DNA of 64,000 nucleotides from contig NZ_JALRMO010000001.1 in the NCBI RefSeq assembly GCF_023276405.1, forward strand, positions 930,001 to 994,000. The letters run 5' to 3'. The notes beneath the pieces were generated by a model that made no database searches, had not been told where the DNA came from, and saw only the letters and a list, made by a program, of their open reading frames with translations. The translations under genes and the position numbers were made by a program. The stretch is from Paenibacillus hamazuiensis (lineage in GTDB: Bacteria > Bacillota > Bacilli > Paenibacillales > NBRC-103111). Below, piece by piece: positions 36,675 to 45,970 of the stretch (positions are counted from its first letter, which is position 1; each line of letters begins with the position of its first letter).

Positions 36675-36727
36675 ACAGCTATAAATTGGAAAATCACGCC
36701 TTAGTCGATAAGCGAGGGATACATACG

Positions 36728-37120
36728 ATGAGCGATGTTAAAGAAAACGTAAAGTACAGCAAGGAACACGAGTGGGCGGAGGTGCTGGACTCCGGCACGA
36801 TTCGCGTAGGGATCAGCGATTTTGCGCAGAGCGAGCTGGGCGATATCGTGTTTGTCGAGCTGCCCGAGGTCGGGTCGGCGATCGCGAGCGGCGATACGAT
36901 GGGGACGATCGAATCCGTCAAAACGGTATCCGATCTGTATTCTCCCGTCTCCGGCACTGTCGTGAAGGTGAACGAAGCGCTGCTGGACGCGCCGCAGCTC
37001 GTCAACGAGCAGCCGTATGACGGAGGATGGATCGTCGAGATCAAGCCGGGCGAGAACGTCAAGGACGAACTGGATGGACTTCTCACCGCAGAGCAGTACC
37101 GATCGCTCGTCGAAGGCTGA
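36728..37120 (+). CDS. gcvH: Glycine cleavage system H protein
   Basis: The ATG at 36728 is 9 nt after GAGGG; the frame is open further upstream but starts here by homology (MSDVKENVKYSKEHEW). 130 residues, the usual length. The lipoylated residue is Lys65 in GTIESVKTVSDLYSP. It shuttles aminomethyl and reducing equivalents among P, T and L proteins. It is transcribed away from gcvT-PA-PB, so it has its own promoter rather than the riboswitch. A strong terminator follows. Confidence 0.97.
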   Translation: MSDVKENVKYSKEHEWAEVLDSGTIRVGISDFAQSELGDIVFVELPEVGSAIASGDTMGTIESVKTVSDLYSPVSGTVVKVNEALLDAPQLVNEQPYDGGWIVEIKPGENVKDELDGLLTAEQYRSLVEG

Positions 37121-37170
37121 CGTCGGTCCAAGTACATTTATCCCGTTTAATCCAGAATATGCTCCAGCAA

Positions 37171-37205
37171 GCCGGCACCGGTCTTTATAACGGTGCCGGC
37201 TTTTT
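37171..37205 (+). terminator. Terminator after gcvH
   Basis: GCCGGCACCG (37171-37180) pairs with CGGTGCCGGC (37191-37200) around a 10-nt loop and is followed by TTTTT. It isolates gcvH from the germination operon. Confidence 0.93.
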
Positions 37206-37286
37206 GCGTCTAAACATGGTCCTGCTGCATACGGTCTGCCAGTTCCATCCATACTATATCCAAATCATAGTAATGTTGGTGAACCT

Positions 37287-38828
37287 ATGCAGGCCTCATA
37301 CGACTCGCAGCAGCACGAAGATTACCCGATTCCCGCCGATCTGGGGGAGGCGCTGAGGCAAATACGCCGCCAAACCGGAGACAGCGCGGATATCGTCGTT
37401 CGCCCGCTTCAGCTGGATGCGGAGCAGGTGTCAGCCGTATATGTGGAGGGACTCGTCGACAAGCATTCGCTGGAAAATACGGTGCTGCGCCCTTTACTCG
37501 GCGGCCTCTTGTCTGCAGCGGAAAAAGCTTTGCCCGGGTACGGGCATAAGCTGGAGGCCATCAGGCTTATGCTGCCCGCGGCGGGCGCGGTCCGGAATGT
37601 CGGCTCGCTGCAGCAGCTGCTGGCGGATATGATGGGCGGCTCAACGATTTTGCTGGTGAACGGCGAAAGCGAAGCGATTTCCATCCATACCTCCGGCGGT
37701 CCGGAGCGGGCGGTGGAAGAGTCCCAGACGCAGCCTGTCATTCGGGGACCGAAGGACAGCATGACGGAAAATCTGCATACGAATCTTTCCCTGGTCCGCA
37801 AAAGGCTGCGCACTCCGCAGCTCCGGATCCGGGTGCGAACGTTCGGGACGTATACGCATACGCAGGTTGCCGTTTTGCACATCAACGGAATCGCGGACGA
37901 TTCCGTCGTTCGCGAAGTGGGCGAGCGGCTGGACCGCATCGAGATGGACAGCATCTTGGAAAGCGGATATATCGAGGAGTTTATTCAGGACAAATCATGG
38001 ACGCCTTTCCCTACGATCCTCAATACGGAGCGTCCGGATTCCGTGGCCGGCGCTCTTCTGGAAGGCCAGGTGGCGATCCTTACGGACGGCACGCCGTTTG
38101 CGCTGATCGTTCCCGTCACGTTCACGAAGTTTCTTCAATCCTCCGAGGATTATTACCAGAAATATGTGATGGCCTCTTTCCTGCGCGTGATCCGGCACGT
38201 TTCGTTTTGGGTTTCCATGCTGCTGCCTTCGCTGTACATCGCGATCACGACGTTTCACCAGGAGATGCTGCCCAGCACCCTGCTCATCAGCCTCGCCGCG
38301 CAGCGCGAAGGCATCCCGTTTCCGGCGTTTGTCGAGGCGCTGATCATGGAAGTGACGTTTGAGGTGCTGCGGGAAGCCGGCACCCGCATGCCCAAGGTGA
38401 TCGGCCCGGCCATTTCCATCGTCGGCGCCCTGGTGCTCGGGCAGGCGGCGGTGGAGGCAGGCCTCGTATCCGCGGCCATGGTCATCGTCGTTTCGTTCAC
38501 CGCGATATCCAACTTTGTTACGCCGGCCATCAATATGGCGATCGCCTCGCGGATCATTCGTTTCGGATTTATGCTGCTTGCCGCTACGCTGGGGATGTTC
38601 GGAATCATGGCGGGCATCGTGGTCCTCGTCATTCACTTGGCGGGACTCAAGTCGTTTGGCGTTCCTTATTTGACGCCGATAGCCCCTTTTATCGCCTCCA
38701 ATTGGAAAGATCTGTTTTTCCGCTTTCCATGGCCGGGCATGAAGAAACGTCCGGATGTCATTTCCCATCAAAACCGGGAAAGACAACCCCCGGACGCCGA
38801 TCATGGCAAGGGGGGCGTAAGCGCATGA
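37287..38828 (+). CDS. Spore germination protein, GerA family A subunit
   Basis: 513 residues. The N-terminal half is soluble (DSADIVVRPLQLDAEQVSAV, GSTILLVNGESEAI), and the C-terminal half (from about residue 300) carries about five membrane helices with PSLYIAITTFHQEMLPSTLL and the family phrase QREGIPFPAFVEALIMEVTF. It ends in a charged tail. A subunits form the nutrient-gated channel in the inner spore membrane together with B and C subunits (family knowledge). It is the first gene of a five-gene operon; GGTGA sits just before the ATG. Confidence 0.94.
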   Translation: MQASYDSQQHEDYPIPADLGEALRQIRRQTGDSADIVVRPLQLDAEQVSAVYVEGLVDKHSLENTVLRPLLGGLLSAAEKALPGYGHKLEAIRLMLPAAGAVRNVGSLQQLLADMMGGSTILLVNGESEAISIHTSGGPERAVEESQTQPVIRGPKDSMTENLHTNLSLVRKRLRTPQLRIRVRTFGTYTHTQVAVLHINGIADDSVVREVGERLDRIEMDSILESGYIEEFIQDKSWTPFPTILNTERPDSVAGALLEGQVAILTDGTPFALIVPVTFTKFLQSSEDYYQKYVMASFLRVIRHVSFWVSMLLPSLYIAITTFHQEMLPSTLLISLAAQREGIPFPAFVEALIMEVTFEVLREAGTRMPKVIGPAISIVGALVLGQAAVEAGLVSAAMVIVVSFTAISNFVTPAINMAIASRIIRFGFMLLAATLGMFGIMAGIVVLVIHLAGLKSFGVPYLTPIAPFIASNWKDLFFRFPWPGMKKRPDVISHQNRERQPPDADHGKGGVSA

Positions 38829-39913
38829 TGAAGCCGGCGTCCCCTAAACTGTCGTTATTTCAAGCGGGCATGCTGGTGATCGTAGGCATTTTGCCCACCG
38901 CGATTTTGACGATTCCGTCCGGGGTGATCCACTACAGCCGCGAGTCTGCCTGGATGTCGCTGCTGCTCTCCACCGGGTGCACGATGCTGGCGGCATGGCT
39001 GATCGGCAGGCTGATCGACGGCTATGAAGGCTTAACGTTGTTCGAGCTGCTGAGGAAGCGTCTGGGTTCGGTTGTGACCGGCCTGATCGGCGTGCTGCTG
39101 GCCGTTTATTACATGGTCAGCCTGGTTGACATCCTGCACCAGTTTATCGACTTTGTCGGCGATAAACTGATAAACCGGACGCCGCATGCCGTCGTTTGCC
39201 TGATCATCATGGCGGTTGTCGTATATGCGGTGGACCGCGGGCTTGCGGTCATTTCCCACGTATCGACGATTTTCATCTGCTCCAGCTTCATCGCCATGTT
39301 CGTTAGCTGGCTGCTGCTGTCCAACCTGATGCATCCCTCCTGGTCGCTGCCCCTGGTCGCGGCTCCCGCGAGCCGGATCGTCCAGGGCGGCATCGCTCCG
39401 CTTGGCTGGCTGTCGGAGATCGCTTTGCTTCTATTGATTGCGCCGGAGCTGCGGCAGCCGGAAAAAGCGAAAAAAGTGGCGTATATCGCCGCCGCCGTTT
39501 GCGGGCTCACCGTGATCGCAATCACGGTCGTAGCCGTTATGATAATGGGCCCGGACATTCCGCCGCTGCTGAACTATCCCAGCTTCTCGATCGTCGGCAT
39601 TGTCGAGATCGGAGAATTCATGCAGCGGGTCGATCTGCTGTTTATTTCCTTTTGGACGGGAACGATGTTTTTGAAAACGGCGATGCATTATTTCGGATGC
39701 CTGTACTGCCTGAAGGAAGCTTTGCGGCTTGTGCGGCCGAGAACTTTGTATTTTCCGCTGTCCTGCATCGCCTGCCAAATTTCCGTGCAAACGCCGATTG
39801 CCGTCTATAAGGTGTTCAGCTTGTACAATCTGTATTCGCAGTTCTTTAATGTGGCATTTCCCGGTCTTATCATGCTCGCGGCAGCTGTGGCGCGCCGTGT
39901 TCGGAGAGGGTGA
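38825..39913 (+). CDS. Spore germination permease, GerA family B subunit (first copy)
   Basis: ATG at 38825 overlaps the stop of the A gene (ATGA), so translation is coupled. 362 residues of almost continuous membrane helices (ten or so), an amino-acid-permease-like fold (SLFQAGMLVIVGILPTAILT, LLIAPELRQPEKAKKVAY). B subunits bind the germinant. A second, separate B-type gene follows the C gene in the same operon. Confidence 0.92.
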   Translation: MMKPASPKLSLFQAGMLVIVGILPTAILTIPSGVIHYSRESAWMSLLLSTGCTMLAAWLIGRLIDGYEGLTLFELLRKRLGSVVTGLIGVLLAVYYMVSLVDILHQFIDFVGDKLINRTPHAVVCLIIMAVVVYAVDRGLAVISHVSTIFICSSFIAMFVSWLLLSNLMHPSWSLPLVAAPASRIVQGGIAPLGWLSEIALLLLIAPELRQPEKAKKVAYIAAAVCGLTVIAITVVAVMIMGPDIPPLLNYPSFSIVGIVEIGEFMQRVDLLFISFWTGTMFLKTAMHYFGCLYCLKEALRLVRPRTLYFPLSCIACQISVQTPIAVYKVFSLYNLYSQFFNVAFPGLIMLAAAVARRVRRG

Positions 39914-39919
39914 ATTCGG

Positions 39920-41119
39920 GTGAAAGCTTTTGCGGCGGGTGCTGTTTTGCTCCTTTGCAGCTTTTTGGCGGGATGCTGGAACAGCGTCGAGTTGAATGAA
40001 CTTGGTATCGTATCGGCTACCGCGATCGATTACAAAAAAGGGATGTACAACGTCAGCTACCAAATCGTCGTGCCCCAGGCGGTATCCAGCGCGACCGGCC
40101 AGGCGAGCCCGTCGATGGCGCCGATCGCCGTATTCAGCACGCAGGGAGCCACCCTGAAAGAAGCCGCGGAAAAAGCGAATCTGGAATTTCCGCGTACGCT
40201 TTTTTTCGCCCATAACCGCGTCATCGTCATCGGGGAAAATGCCGCCAAACAAGGTATTTCCGGCCTGCTGGACCTGTACTTCCGGAACCAGGAAAGCCGC
40301 GAAACGGTGTCCCTTTACGTGACGCAGGACGACCCCAAGCAAATTTTGAAAACGCTGATGCCGATCGAAAAAATCCAGGGAGCGGGCATTTTTAAAATGA
40401 CCAATGTCGCGGAAAAACAGTCTTCGACCGTCAAGAGAACGCGGATCTACGAGATCGCATACAAAATAACGAGCCGTTCCTCCAGTGCGGTCGTTCCGGA
40501 AATTTCCTTTTCGGGGCGGGGACAACCGAAGCAATCCGTCGATGCGATGAATGAGGTCAGCCATGACGTCATTTTAAAGTTTCAGCGGAACGGAGTTTTC
40601 CGCAAGGACCGGCTTGCCGGTTGGTTGTCTGAGGATGAAAGCCTGGGTCTTCGTCTGGCAACGGGAGAAGCCAATGGGGGAATGATCACGGTCGGCTGCC
40701 CGAAGGAGGAAAGCAAAGGCAAGATCAGCTTCCAGCTGAACAAAGTCAAAGCGAAGCTTGAAACGATGGCGGAGGATGGGCGGGCGAACATTGCAGCCAA
40801 GGTGACAGCTTACGGCGTCCTTGCGGAGTCCAGCTGCAAAACCGATTTCTCCAAGCCGGAATCGCTCGAACCGGTCAAGCAAGCGTTGAAGGAACATCTG
40901 TCCGGACTTATCCGTGCGGCATGGAAGGCTTCTCTTGACCTTAGGTCGGATATTTTCGGCATCTCGGACGAGGTTTACCGGCATCAGCCGGAGCTTTGGA
41001 AGATGTGGGCCGATAAGGAGGACCCGTGGAAAGAAGCGCAGCTCACGCCGCAAGTCGAGGTGAAGGTGGAGAGGACCGGAATGAGCAACGATTCGTTCAA
41101 AAAGCTGCTCGACAAATAA
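39920..41119 (+). CDS. Spore germination lipoprotein, Ger(x)C family
   Basis: GTG start 7 nt after the B gene. 399 residues with a lipoprotein signal (FLAGC, Cys19) followed by WNSVELNELGIVSATAIDY, the typical opening of Ger(x)C. Further family phrases are ANLEFPRTLFFAHNRVIVIG and the C-terminal domain with RNGVFRKDRLAGWLSEDES. It is anchored to the outer face of the inner spore membrane and supports the A and B subunits. Confidence 0.94.
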   Translation: MKAFAAGAVLLLCSFLAGCWNSVELNELGIVSATAIDYKKGMYNVSYQIVVPQAVSSATGQASPSMAPIAVFSTQGATLKEAAEKANLEFPRTLFFAHNRVIVIGENAAKQGISGLLDLYFRNQESRETVSLYVTQDDPKQILKTLMPIEKIQGAGIFKMTNVAEKQSSTVKRTRIYEIAYKITSRSSSAVVPEISFSGRGQPKQSVDAMNEVSHDVILKFQRNGVFRKDRLAGWLSEDESLGLRLATGEANGGMITVGCPKEESKGKISFQLNKVKAKLETMAEDGRANIAAKVTAYGVLAESSCKTDFSKPESLEPVKQALKEHLSGLIRAAWKASLDLRSDIFGISDEVYRHQPELWKMWADKEDPWKEAQLTPQVEVKVERTGMSNDSFKKLLDK

Positions 41120-41133
41120 GGAGGTGCTTTTGC

Positions 41134-41379
41134 TTGAACGGCGGTTCGGTGCTTCTGGCGATTCACGCCGTGTTTGCGGCATGGTTTATGCCGGGTTTGC
41201 TGCGCAAACGGCAGTTTCGGGACTGCGCCGTGTTTGCGGCATTGCTCGGATATTCGGCTTATATGGTAATGAGCGAACCGTGGGGACTCCCGAGGCTTTC
41301 TCTCCTGGATTTATTTCACCGTCTCTTCACTCCTCCGGGCGAAAAATTGGTGGAGTGGTTGGGCGGTCCTCCCGCTTGA
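41134..41379 (+). CDS. Small hydrophobic protein in the germination operon
   Basis: Start taken at TTG 41134, 8 nt after AAGGAGGTG; the frame is open upstream but inside the C gene. About 81 residues with two hydrophobic segments (GSVLLAIHAVFAAWFMPGLL and CAVFAALLGYSAYMVM) and a short C-terminal tail. Small D-type proteins occur in some germinant receptor operons of Bacillus; whether this is one is uncertain. Confidence 0.65.
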   Translation: MNGGSVLLAIHAVFAAWFMPGLLRKRQFRDCAVFAALLGYSAYMVMSEPWGLPRLSLLDLFHRLFTPPGEKLVEWLGGPPA

Positions 41380-41436
41380 AGAAAAATGCGGGATCGCTTG
41401 CCCGGGCTGACAATTCCTTGAAGGGGTGCTGCGTAT

Positions 41437-42531
41437 ATGGAAACGATTAGCAAATACCAGATCGCCGCGATGGTCGTTTTGTTCGAAATCGGCAGCACGC
41501 CTTTGTTCGAGCTCGGGATCAAAGCGGAGCAGGACGCCTGGCTTGCGATGCTGGCAGCGGCGATAGCCGGATTTTTGCTGACCTGGGTGTTTCTTTTCAT
41601 TCAAAAGCAGGATCCCGTCCGCAATCTCGCGGAAATGCTGGAATCCGTCTGCGGCCGTTTTTTGGGGAAGATGCTGACGGTCGGCTATGCGCTGTATTTT
41701 GCTTACGAAGCGATGCGGAACGTCAGGGACTTCGGCGAGCTGACCACGCTGACGATGCTGACGCTCACGCCGAAATCGCTCATTATGGGGATAGTCGTCA
41801 TCTTGTCCGTCTACGCCGCCGTATCGGGGATCGAGGTGTTATTCCGTGTCGGGGAAACGTTTTTCCTGCTGTTTGCAGGCAGCTACGCGGTCATGTTCGT
41901 CCTGCTGCTTTCGGGGGGATTGCCGGAGCCGGACAGGCTCAAGCCGGTTTTGCACGGCGGCATCATGCCGGTGCTGAGGGCGGCTTTTCCCGATATACTT
42001 TCGTTTCCTTTCGGACAAACGGTGGTGTTTTTAATGTTTTGGAGCGCCGTCCGTCATCGGGAGAAGCTCCATAAGCACGTGCTTGCGGCTTACGCCGGCG
42101 TGGCGGTGCTGCTTGTCTCCTTCAACGCGCTCAACATGGCTGTGCTCGGTCCCGAGCTTGCCAAAGTCAGCACAATTCCTCTGCTCGCCAGCGTCCAGCT
42201 CATCCAGATCAAGGAGGTGCTGGAGCGGCTCGATTTGCTCGTTACCATCATCCTGTTTCTCGGACTTTTCTTTAAAATCACCTGTTTTCTGCTCGGCGGA
42301 GCATTGTGTATCAAGCAGGCGGTCCGCTGCAGCGCGGGCAAAGCCATCGTGTTCACCGGAGCGGTCGTATACATCACGTCTTTTCTCGAACCGAACTATA
42401 CGTATCATATATGGCTCGGTCTGGAATACAGCGTTAAAATTTTTCCGCTGTTTCAGGTGGTGCTGCCGGCTATTCTGCTCGCGGCAATGCTTTGGAAAAA
42501 CCGGCGGCGCGGCAAGTATCAACATCAGTGA
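41437..42531 (+). CDS. Spore germination permease, GerA family B subunit (second copy)
   Basis: 364 residues with about ten membrane helices; ISKYQIAAMVVLFEIGSTPL at the start and AEMLESVCGRFLGKMLTVGY are typical of B subunits. It follows AAGGGG. With the first copy at 38825, this operon has two different B subunits behind one A and one C gene. They may allow two germinants to be sensed by one complex; this is inference. Confidence 0.92.
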   Translation: METISKYQIAAMVVLFEIGSTPLFELGIKAEQDAWLAMLAAAIAGFLLTWVFLFIQKQDPVRNLAEMLESVCGRFLGKMLTVGYALYFAYEAMRNVRDFGELTTLTMLTLTPKSLIMGIVVILSVYAAVSGIEVLFRVGETFFLLFAGSYAVMFVLLLSGGLPEPDRLKPVLHGGIMPVLRAAFPDILSFPFGQTVVFLMFWSAVRHREKLHKHVLAAYAGVAVLLVSFNALNMAVLGPELAKVSTIPLLASVQLIQIKEVLERLDLLVTIILFLGLFFKITCFLLGGALCIKQAVRCSAGKAIVFTGAVVYITSFLEPNYTYHIWLGLEYSVKIFPLFQVVLPAILLAAMLWKNRRRGKYQHQ

Positions 42532-42540
42532 GAAATTGTA

Positions 42541-42570
42541 TTGACACGAATTCGGCAAGGCATGTAATCT
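42541..42570 (+). promoter_or_regulatory. Candidate promoter of the DeoR-type gene
   Basis: TTGACA at 42541-42546 is a perfect -35 box; the best -10 box 18 nt later is a weak TAATCT with an upstream TG. It overlaps the end of the germination operon by only 10 nt. Confidence 0.4.
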
Positions 42571-42635
42571 AATGAGCGTATATGAACGGTTATAAGCGTT
42601 TTTGAGCACTTTTTTGCGCGAATGGAGGAATGACC

Positions 42636-43397
42636 TTGCTGGCAGCCGAAAGAAAATTACGCCTTGTCGAATATGTCCGGCAGCACCGGGCCGCGTCCGT
42701 AGCCGATCTGGCCAAACAATTTAACGTGCACGAAGCGACGATTCGCCGCGATTTGGCGGAGATCGAGCGGGAAGGTTTGATCAAGCGGACGCACGGCGGA
42801 GTCATTGTGGAGGAATGGACGCGGGATGAGCCGTCGTTTAACGAACGGTCCTCGTATCAATTGGAGCAAAAAATGCGCATCGGCAAAATGGCGGCCGGCC
42901 TCGTGGAAGACGGCGAGCACATCATTATCGATTCCGGCACGACGACGCTGCATATCGCCCGCAATTTGACGCACCGCACGAACATTACCGTCGTAACCAA
43001 CGACATGAACGTGGCCGCCGAACTTCGCGATTCCCCGGGCATTAAAGTGATGGTCACCGGCGGCGAGCTGTACCCCTCCAGCTATATGCTTAACGGCATG
43101 TTTACGGATCATATGCTGAAGTCGATCCATGTGGACAAAGCGTTCATCGGCATCCCGGCGCTTCATCCGAAGCACGGACTGATGCATCCGGAGGCGCAGC
43201 TTGTGGTAGCCAAGCAGCATATGATCCATGCGGCCCAGCAGGTCATCGTCGTCGCGGACGACAGCAAGATCGGCAAGCTTTCGCTGCACTCCGTCGCTCC
43301 GAACAGCGCCGTGCACACGCTGATCACCGGCAGCGGCATCTCGGAGTACGACGCCAAGCAGTTCAAGGACGGCGGCGTAAACGTCATCACCGTGTAG
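42636..43397 (+). CDS. DeoR/GlpR-family transcriptional regulator
   Basis: TTG at 42636 is 7 nt after GGAGG; an ATG at 42630 overlaps that site. About 253 residues. The winged helix is near residues 5-57 (ERKLRLVEYVRQHRAASVAD, FNVHEATIRRDLAEIEREGL, with the DeoR recognition helix) and the sugar-phosphate-binding domain has IIDSGTTTLHIARNL and MVTGGELYPSSYMLNG. Probably a repressor that senses a sugar phosphate. No sugar catabolic gene is next to it; the AraC-type gene follows in convergent orientation. Confidence 0.93.
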   Translation: MLAAERKLRLVEYVRQHRAASVADLAKQFNVHEATIRRDLAEIEREGLIKRTHGGVIVEEWTRDEPSFNERSSYQLEQKMRIGKMAAGLVEDGEHIIIDSGTTTLHIARNLTHRTNITVVTNDMNVAAELRDSPGIKVMVTGGELYPSSYMLNGMFTDHMLKSIHVDKAFIGIPALHPKHGLMHPEAQLVVAKQHMIHAAQQVIVVADDSKIGKLSLHSVAPNSAVHTLITGSGISEYDAKQFKDGGVNVITV

Positions 43398-43492
43398 CTT
43401 ATGCCCCGCCGGAGGGCATTCAGGTGCAGTGGCGAGGCCGCCCGCCGGGCTCCGGCGAAGCATTCGCCGCGGCAATCCGCGGAGCAAAGCTG

Positions 43493-45745
43493 TCAGAAGT
43501 CGCTCTGCGCGGGCTCCAGCAGCGACTTGCGGTATTCGCCCGGCGCCATGCCGGTGAACTTTTTGAACATCCGGTTGAACGACGTGACGTTACGGTAGCC
43601 GATGCGCTCGCCGATATGCTGGATGCTGAGCTCCACGCTGGCCAGCATCCGCTTCGCTTCGCGGATGCGCACCCGGTTGATGTGGTCGCTGAAGTTCGCG
43701 CCGGTTTTTTCCTTGATGTACATCGACAAGTAGGTCGCGGACATGCCCAGCTTCTCCGCGAGCATGTCGAGGGAGAAGTCTTCGGCGTAGCGGGTTTCAA
43801 TGTAATTCATAATAAAATCGATCGCCGGGTCCGTCTCTTCTTTTTTGGCCCGGATGAGGGCCGTCGAATAAGCGAACAGCCCGCGGTAAAAACGTTTGAA
43901 CTCCTCCAGCGACAAACAGCTTTGCATCTCCATCGTCATCCTGGCGTACATCTCTCCGTCCATTCCCGCGCTTTCGGCAATTTTGCCGGTCCTGGCGATG
44001 ATGCTTTCCGCCAAATGCCTGTACTGCAGCAATCCGGCTTCATGTTTGAACATGTGATCAAGCATCCTGTCGATCATTTGCACGCATGCGGCTTCATTGC
44101 CGGCCTGCACGTGGGCGTAAAGCTCCTGCTCCTGCATCGGCGTAAAGAAAAAATAAGCCCGCGCCGGTTTGTATTCGGTAATGAATTGGGTTTCCTCGCA
44201 AAGCTTCCCCTGGCGCGCCATATCCTGTACGAGCCGGTAAGCCTCGTTAATTTCCGATGAGCGGCCGAATACCGGGCTGACGGCGATCGTGACCAGCACG
44301 TAACGGCTGTCCCTGTCGAGAATCTTTTTTAATTTGCCGAGCACTTCCTCAATGCTTCCTTCCGTTTCCCCGGTCGTCACGAATGTCAATATCTGATTGT
44401 TTTCGATTTGAAACGTATGCGATGAAGGGAATCTCTCCGTCATCAGTACGCTGATATATTCCCTGATGTAATAAGCGGCCTTCTCCGGTTTAATCAGAGT
44501 GTCCGCAAGCAGAGCGGCACGAAAATGGAGCTGGTACAGGACGAGCACGAACGGTTGGTCGCTGATCAGCACGTCCTTCCAGTCGCTGAGGTCGGAGTTG
44601 ATCGACTTCAGCTTGTTGATATAGCTGAAGCTCGTCAGCAGCGACTTCTTGGTCAAGAGCTCGCTGTGCACCTCTTCCTTCTCCCTCATCAGCTCGCGCA
44701 TTTCCCGGTTGATCAGGTCGAATTCCTTGATCGTGCTTTGCAGGTTTGTCGGATTGCGCTGCAGGATCGAAGCTACGATTTCCTTAAACGGACGGTTGAT
44801 GCGTCTGCTGAAGAGCAGCGACGCCGCCACCCCGATGACGATGGAAACGGCCAAAATGATGTACGACGTTGCATTCAGCCTGGACACCTTGGACGCAATG
44901 TTGCCGTACGGAACCGCCGTAACATAAGTGAGGCCGGAGCTGTCTTTTTCGCTGAAATAATAAAACCCTCCGGACAGCTTATAATCCTTTCCATCGTCAA
45001 AAGAAGGGAGCCGATCCGGCGAGATGCCGTCATCCGAACGGTACAAAAGCGAGCCGTCCTCCTGCAAAATCATGAACCGGCTGCCCGGGCTCAAGCTGTT
45101 AAAAGCCTCCAGCAGCTTGCCGCTGTCCAGCATCGCGATGACGATGTAATGGCTTCCGGGCATGCGGAACGAAAACGGAATCAGCCCGAGCTTCTTCGTT
45201 TCGTTCACCGTCGATAACGTAAAAACATCCGTAGGATGCAGCGTGTAGTTCCTGTTGCGGCTTATTTGCCGCTTCCAGAAATCGGCCGGGTAGCGGCTGC
45301 TCGCATAAAAGCGGGAAAACATCATCGACGCTTCGCTTGTTCCTTCCTTCTCGAGGACCAGGGACGGCTTCTCGAAGTAGATCAGGATATTTTCCAGGAA
45401 AAACATCGGATTAAACGCTTCGGTGCGCACCATTTTTAATGCGTCGTTCGCCTGCCAATAATTGATTTCGTCCGCGGGTTTAAGGGAGAGCTGGCGGTTG
45501 AAGGCGACGACGTTCTCGTCGTTGTATATCGTGAACAGCAGCGTTTTGAGCCGGGTGAAATGGTTCTGGTACCGCTCCGCCGTATTTTTCAAAATAAGCC
45601 GGTTATATTGCACGATTTCGTTCTGCATGCCTTCGTTGAAAAAGCGGAACGTGAATATATGAAAGACGGCGAACAGCACGATAATCGCCATAAAGCTGAT
45701 AAACATTTTCACAAACAACGTTTGGCTTTTCGACGGGTTCCACAT
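43493..45745 (-). CDS. AraC-family regulator with extracellular sensor and membrane anchors
   Basis: 750 residues. Membrane helix at about 12-34, an extracellular sensor of roughly 255 residues, a second helix near 290-312 (TSYIILAVSIVIGVAASLLF), a cytoplasmic region, and a C-terminal two-helix-turn-helix AraC domain (from about 650: AEDFSLDMLAEKLGMSATYL, IRIGERIGYRNVTSFNRMF-type). This layout occurs in one-component membrane regulators next to carbohydrate importers of Paenibacillus. It diverges from the importer at 45971 and probably senses its substrate and activates it. Confidence 0.93.
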   Translation of the reverse strand: MWNPSKSQTLFVKMFISFMAIIVLFAVFHIFTFRFFNEGMQNEIVQYNRLILKNTAERYQNHFTRLKTLLFTIYNDENVVAFNRQLSLKPADEINYWQANDALKMVRTEAFNPMFFLENILIYFEKPSLVLEKEGTSEASMMFSRFYASSRYPADFWKRQISRNRNYTLHPTDVFTLSTVNETKKLGLIPFSFRMPGSHYIVIAMLDSGKLLEAFNSLSPGSRFMILQEDGSLLYRSDDGISPDRLPSFDDGKDYKLSGGFYYFSEKDSSGLTYVTAVPYGNIASKVSRLNATSYIILAVSIVIGVAASLLFSRRINRPFKEIVASILQRNPTNLQSTIKEFDLINREMRELMREKEEVHSELLTKKSLLTSFSYINKLKSINSDLSDWKDVLISDQPFVLVLYQLHFRAALLADTLIKPEKAAYYIREYISVLMTERFPSSHTFQIENNQILTFVTTGETEGSIEEVLGKLKKILDRDSRYVLVTIAVSPVFGRSSEINEAYRLVQDMARQGKLCEETQFITEYKPARAYFFFTPMQEQELYAHVQAGNEAACVQMIDRMLDHMFKHEAGLLQYRHLAESIIARTGKIAESAGMDGEMYARMTMEMQSCLSLEEFKRFYRGLFAYSTALIRAKKEETDPAIDFIMNYIETRYAEDFSLDMLAEKLGMSATYLSMYIKEKTGANFSDHINRVRIREAKRMLASVELSIQHIGERIGYRNVTSFNRMFKKFTGMAPGEYRKSLLEPAQSDF

Positions 45746-45970
45746 CTGGTTGGACTAACTCCTTGCCTGAACGTAAATTAGAAAGCTTCCGCTTCCGATC
45801 GTCCTAATTGTACACAAAGCCCGTCGCGAAAGGAATTGACAGTTTCTCATATCCTTATCTTTTTTTAAAAAAGTGAGCTGCGGTAAGGGATCGAAAGAAG
45901 TGTCAATATGCAGCAGGGGGGCGCGCTTGTATGATCGGGGAAGACCATAATCGAGGCAGGTGAACCTAAT

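Noticed and set aside
42541-42570. A confident sigma-A promoter for the DeoR-type gene.
   Set aside because: The -35 box is perfect but the -10 box matches poorly, so only a low-confidence entry is given.
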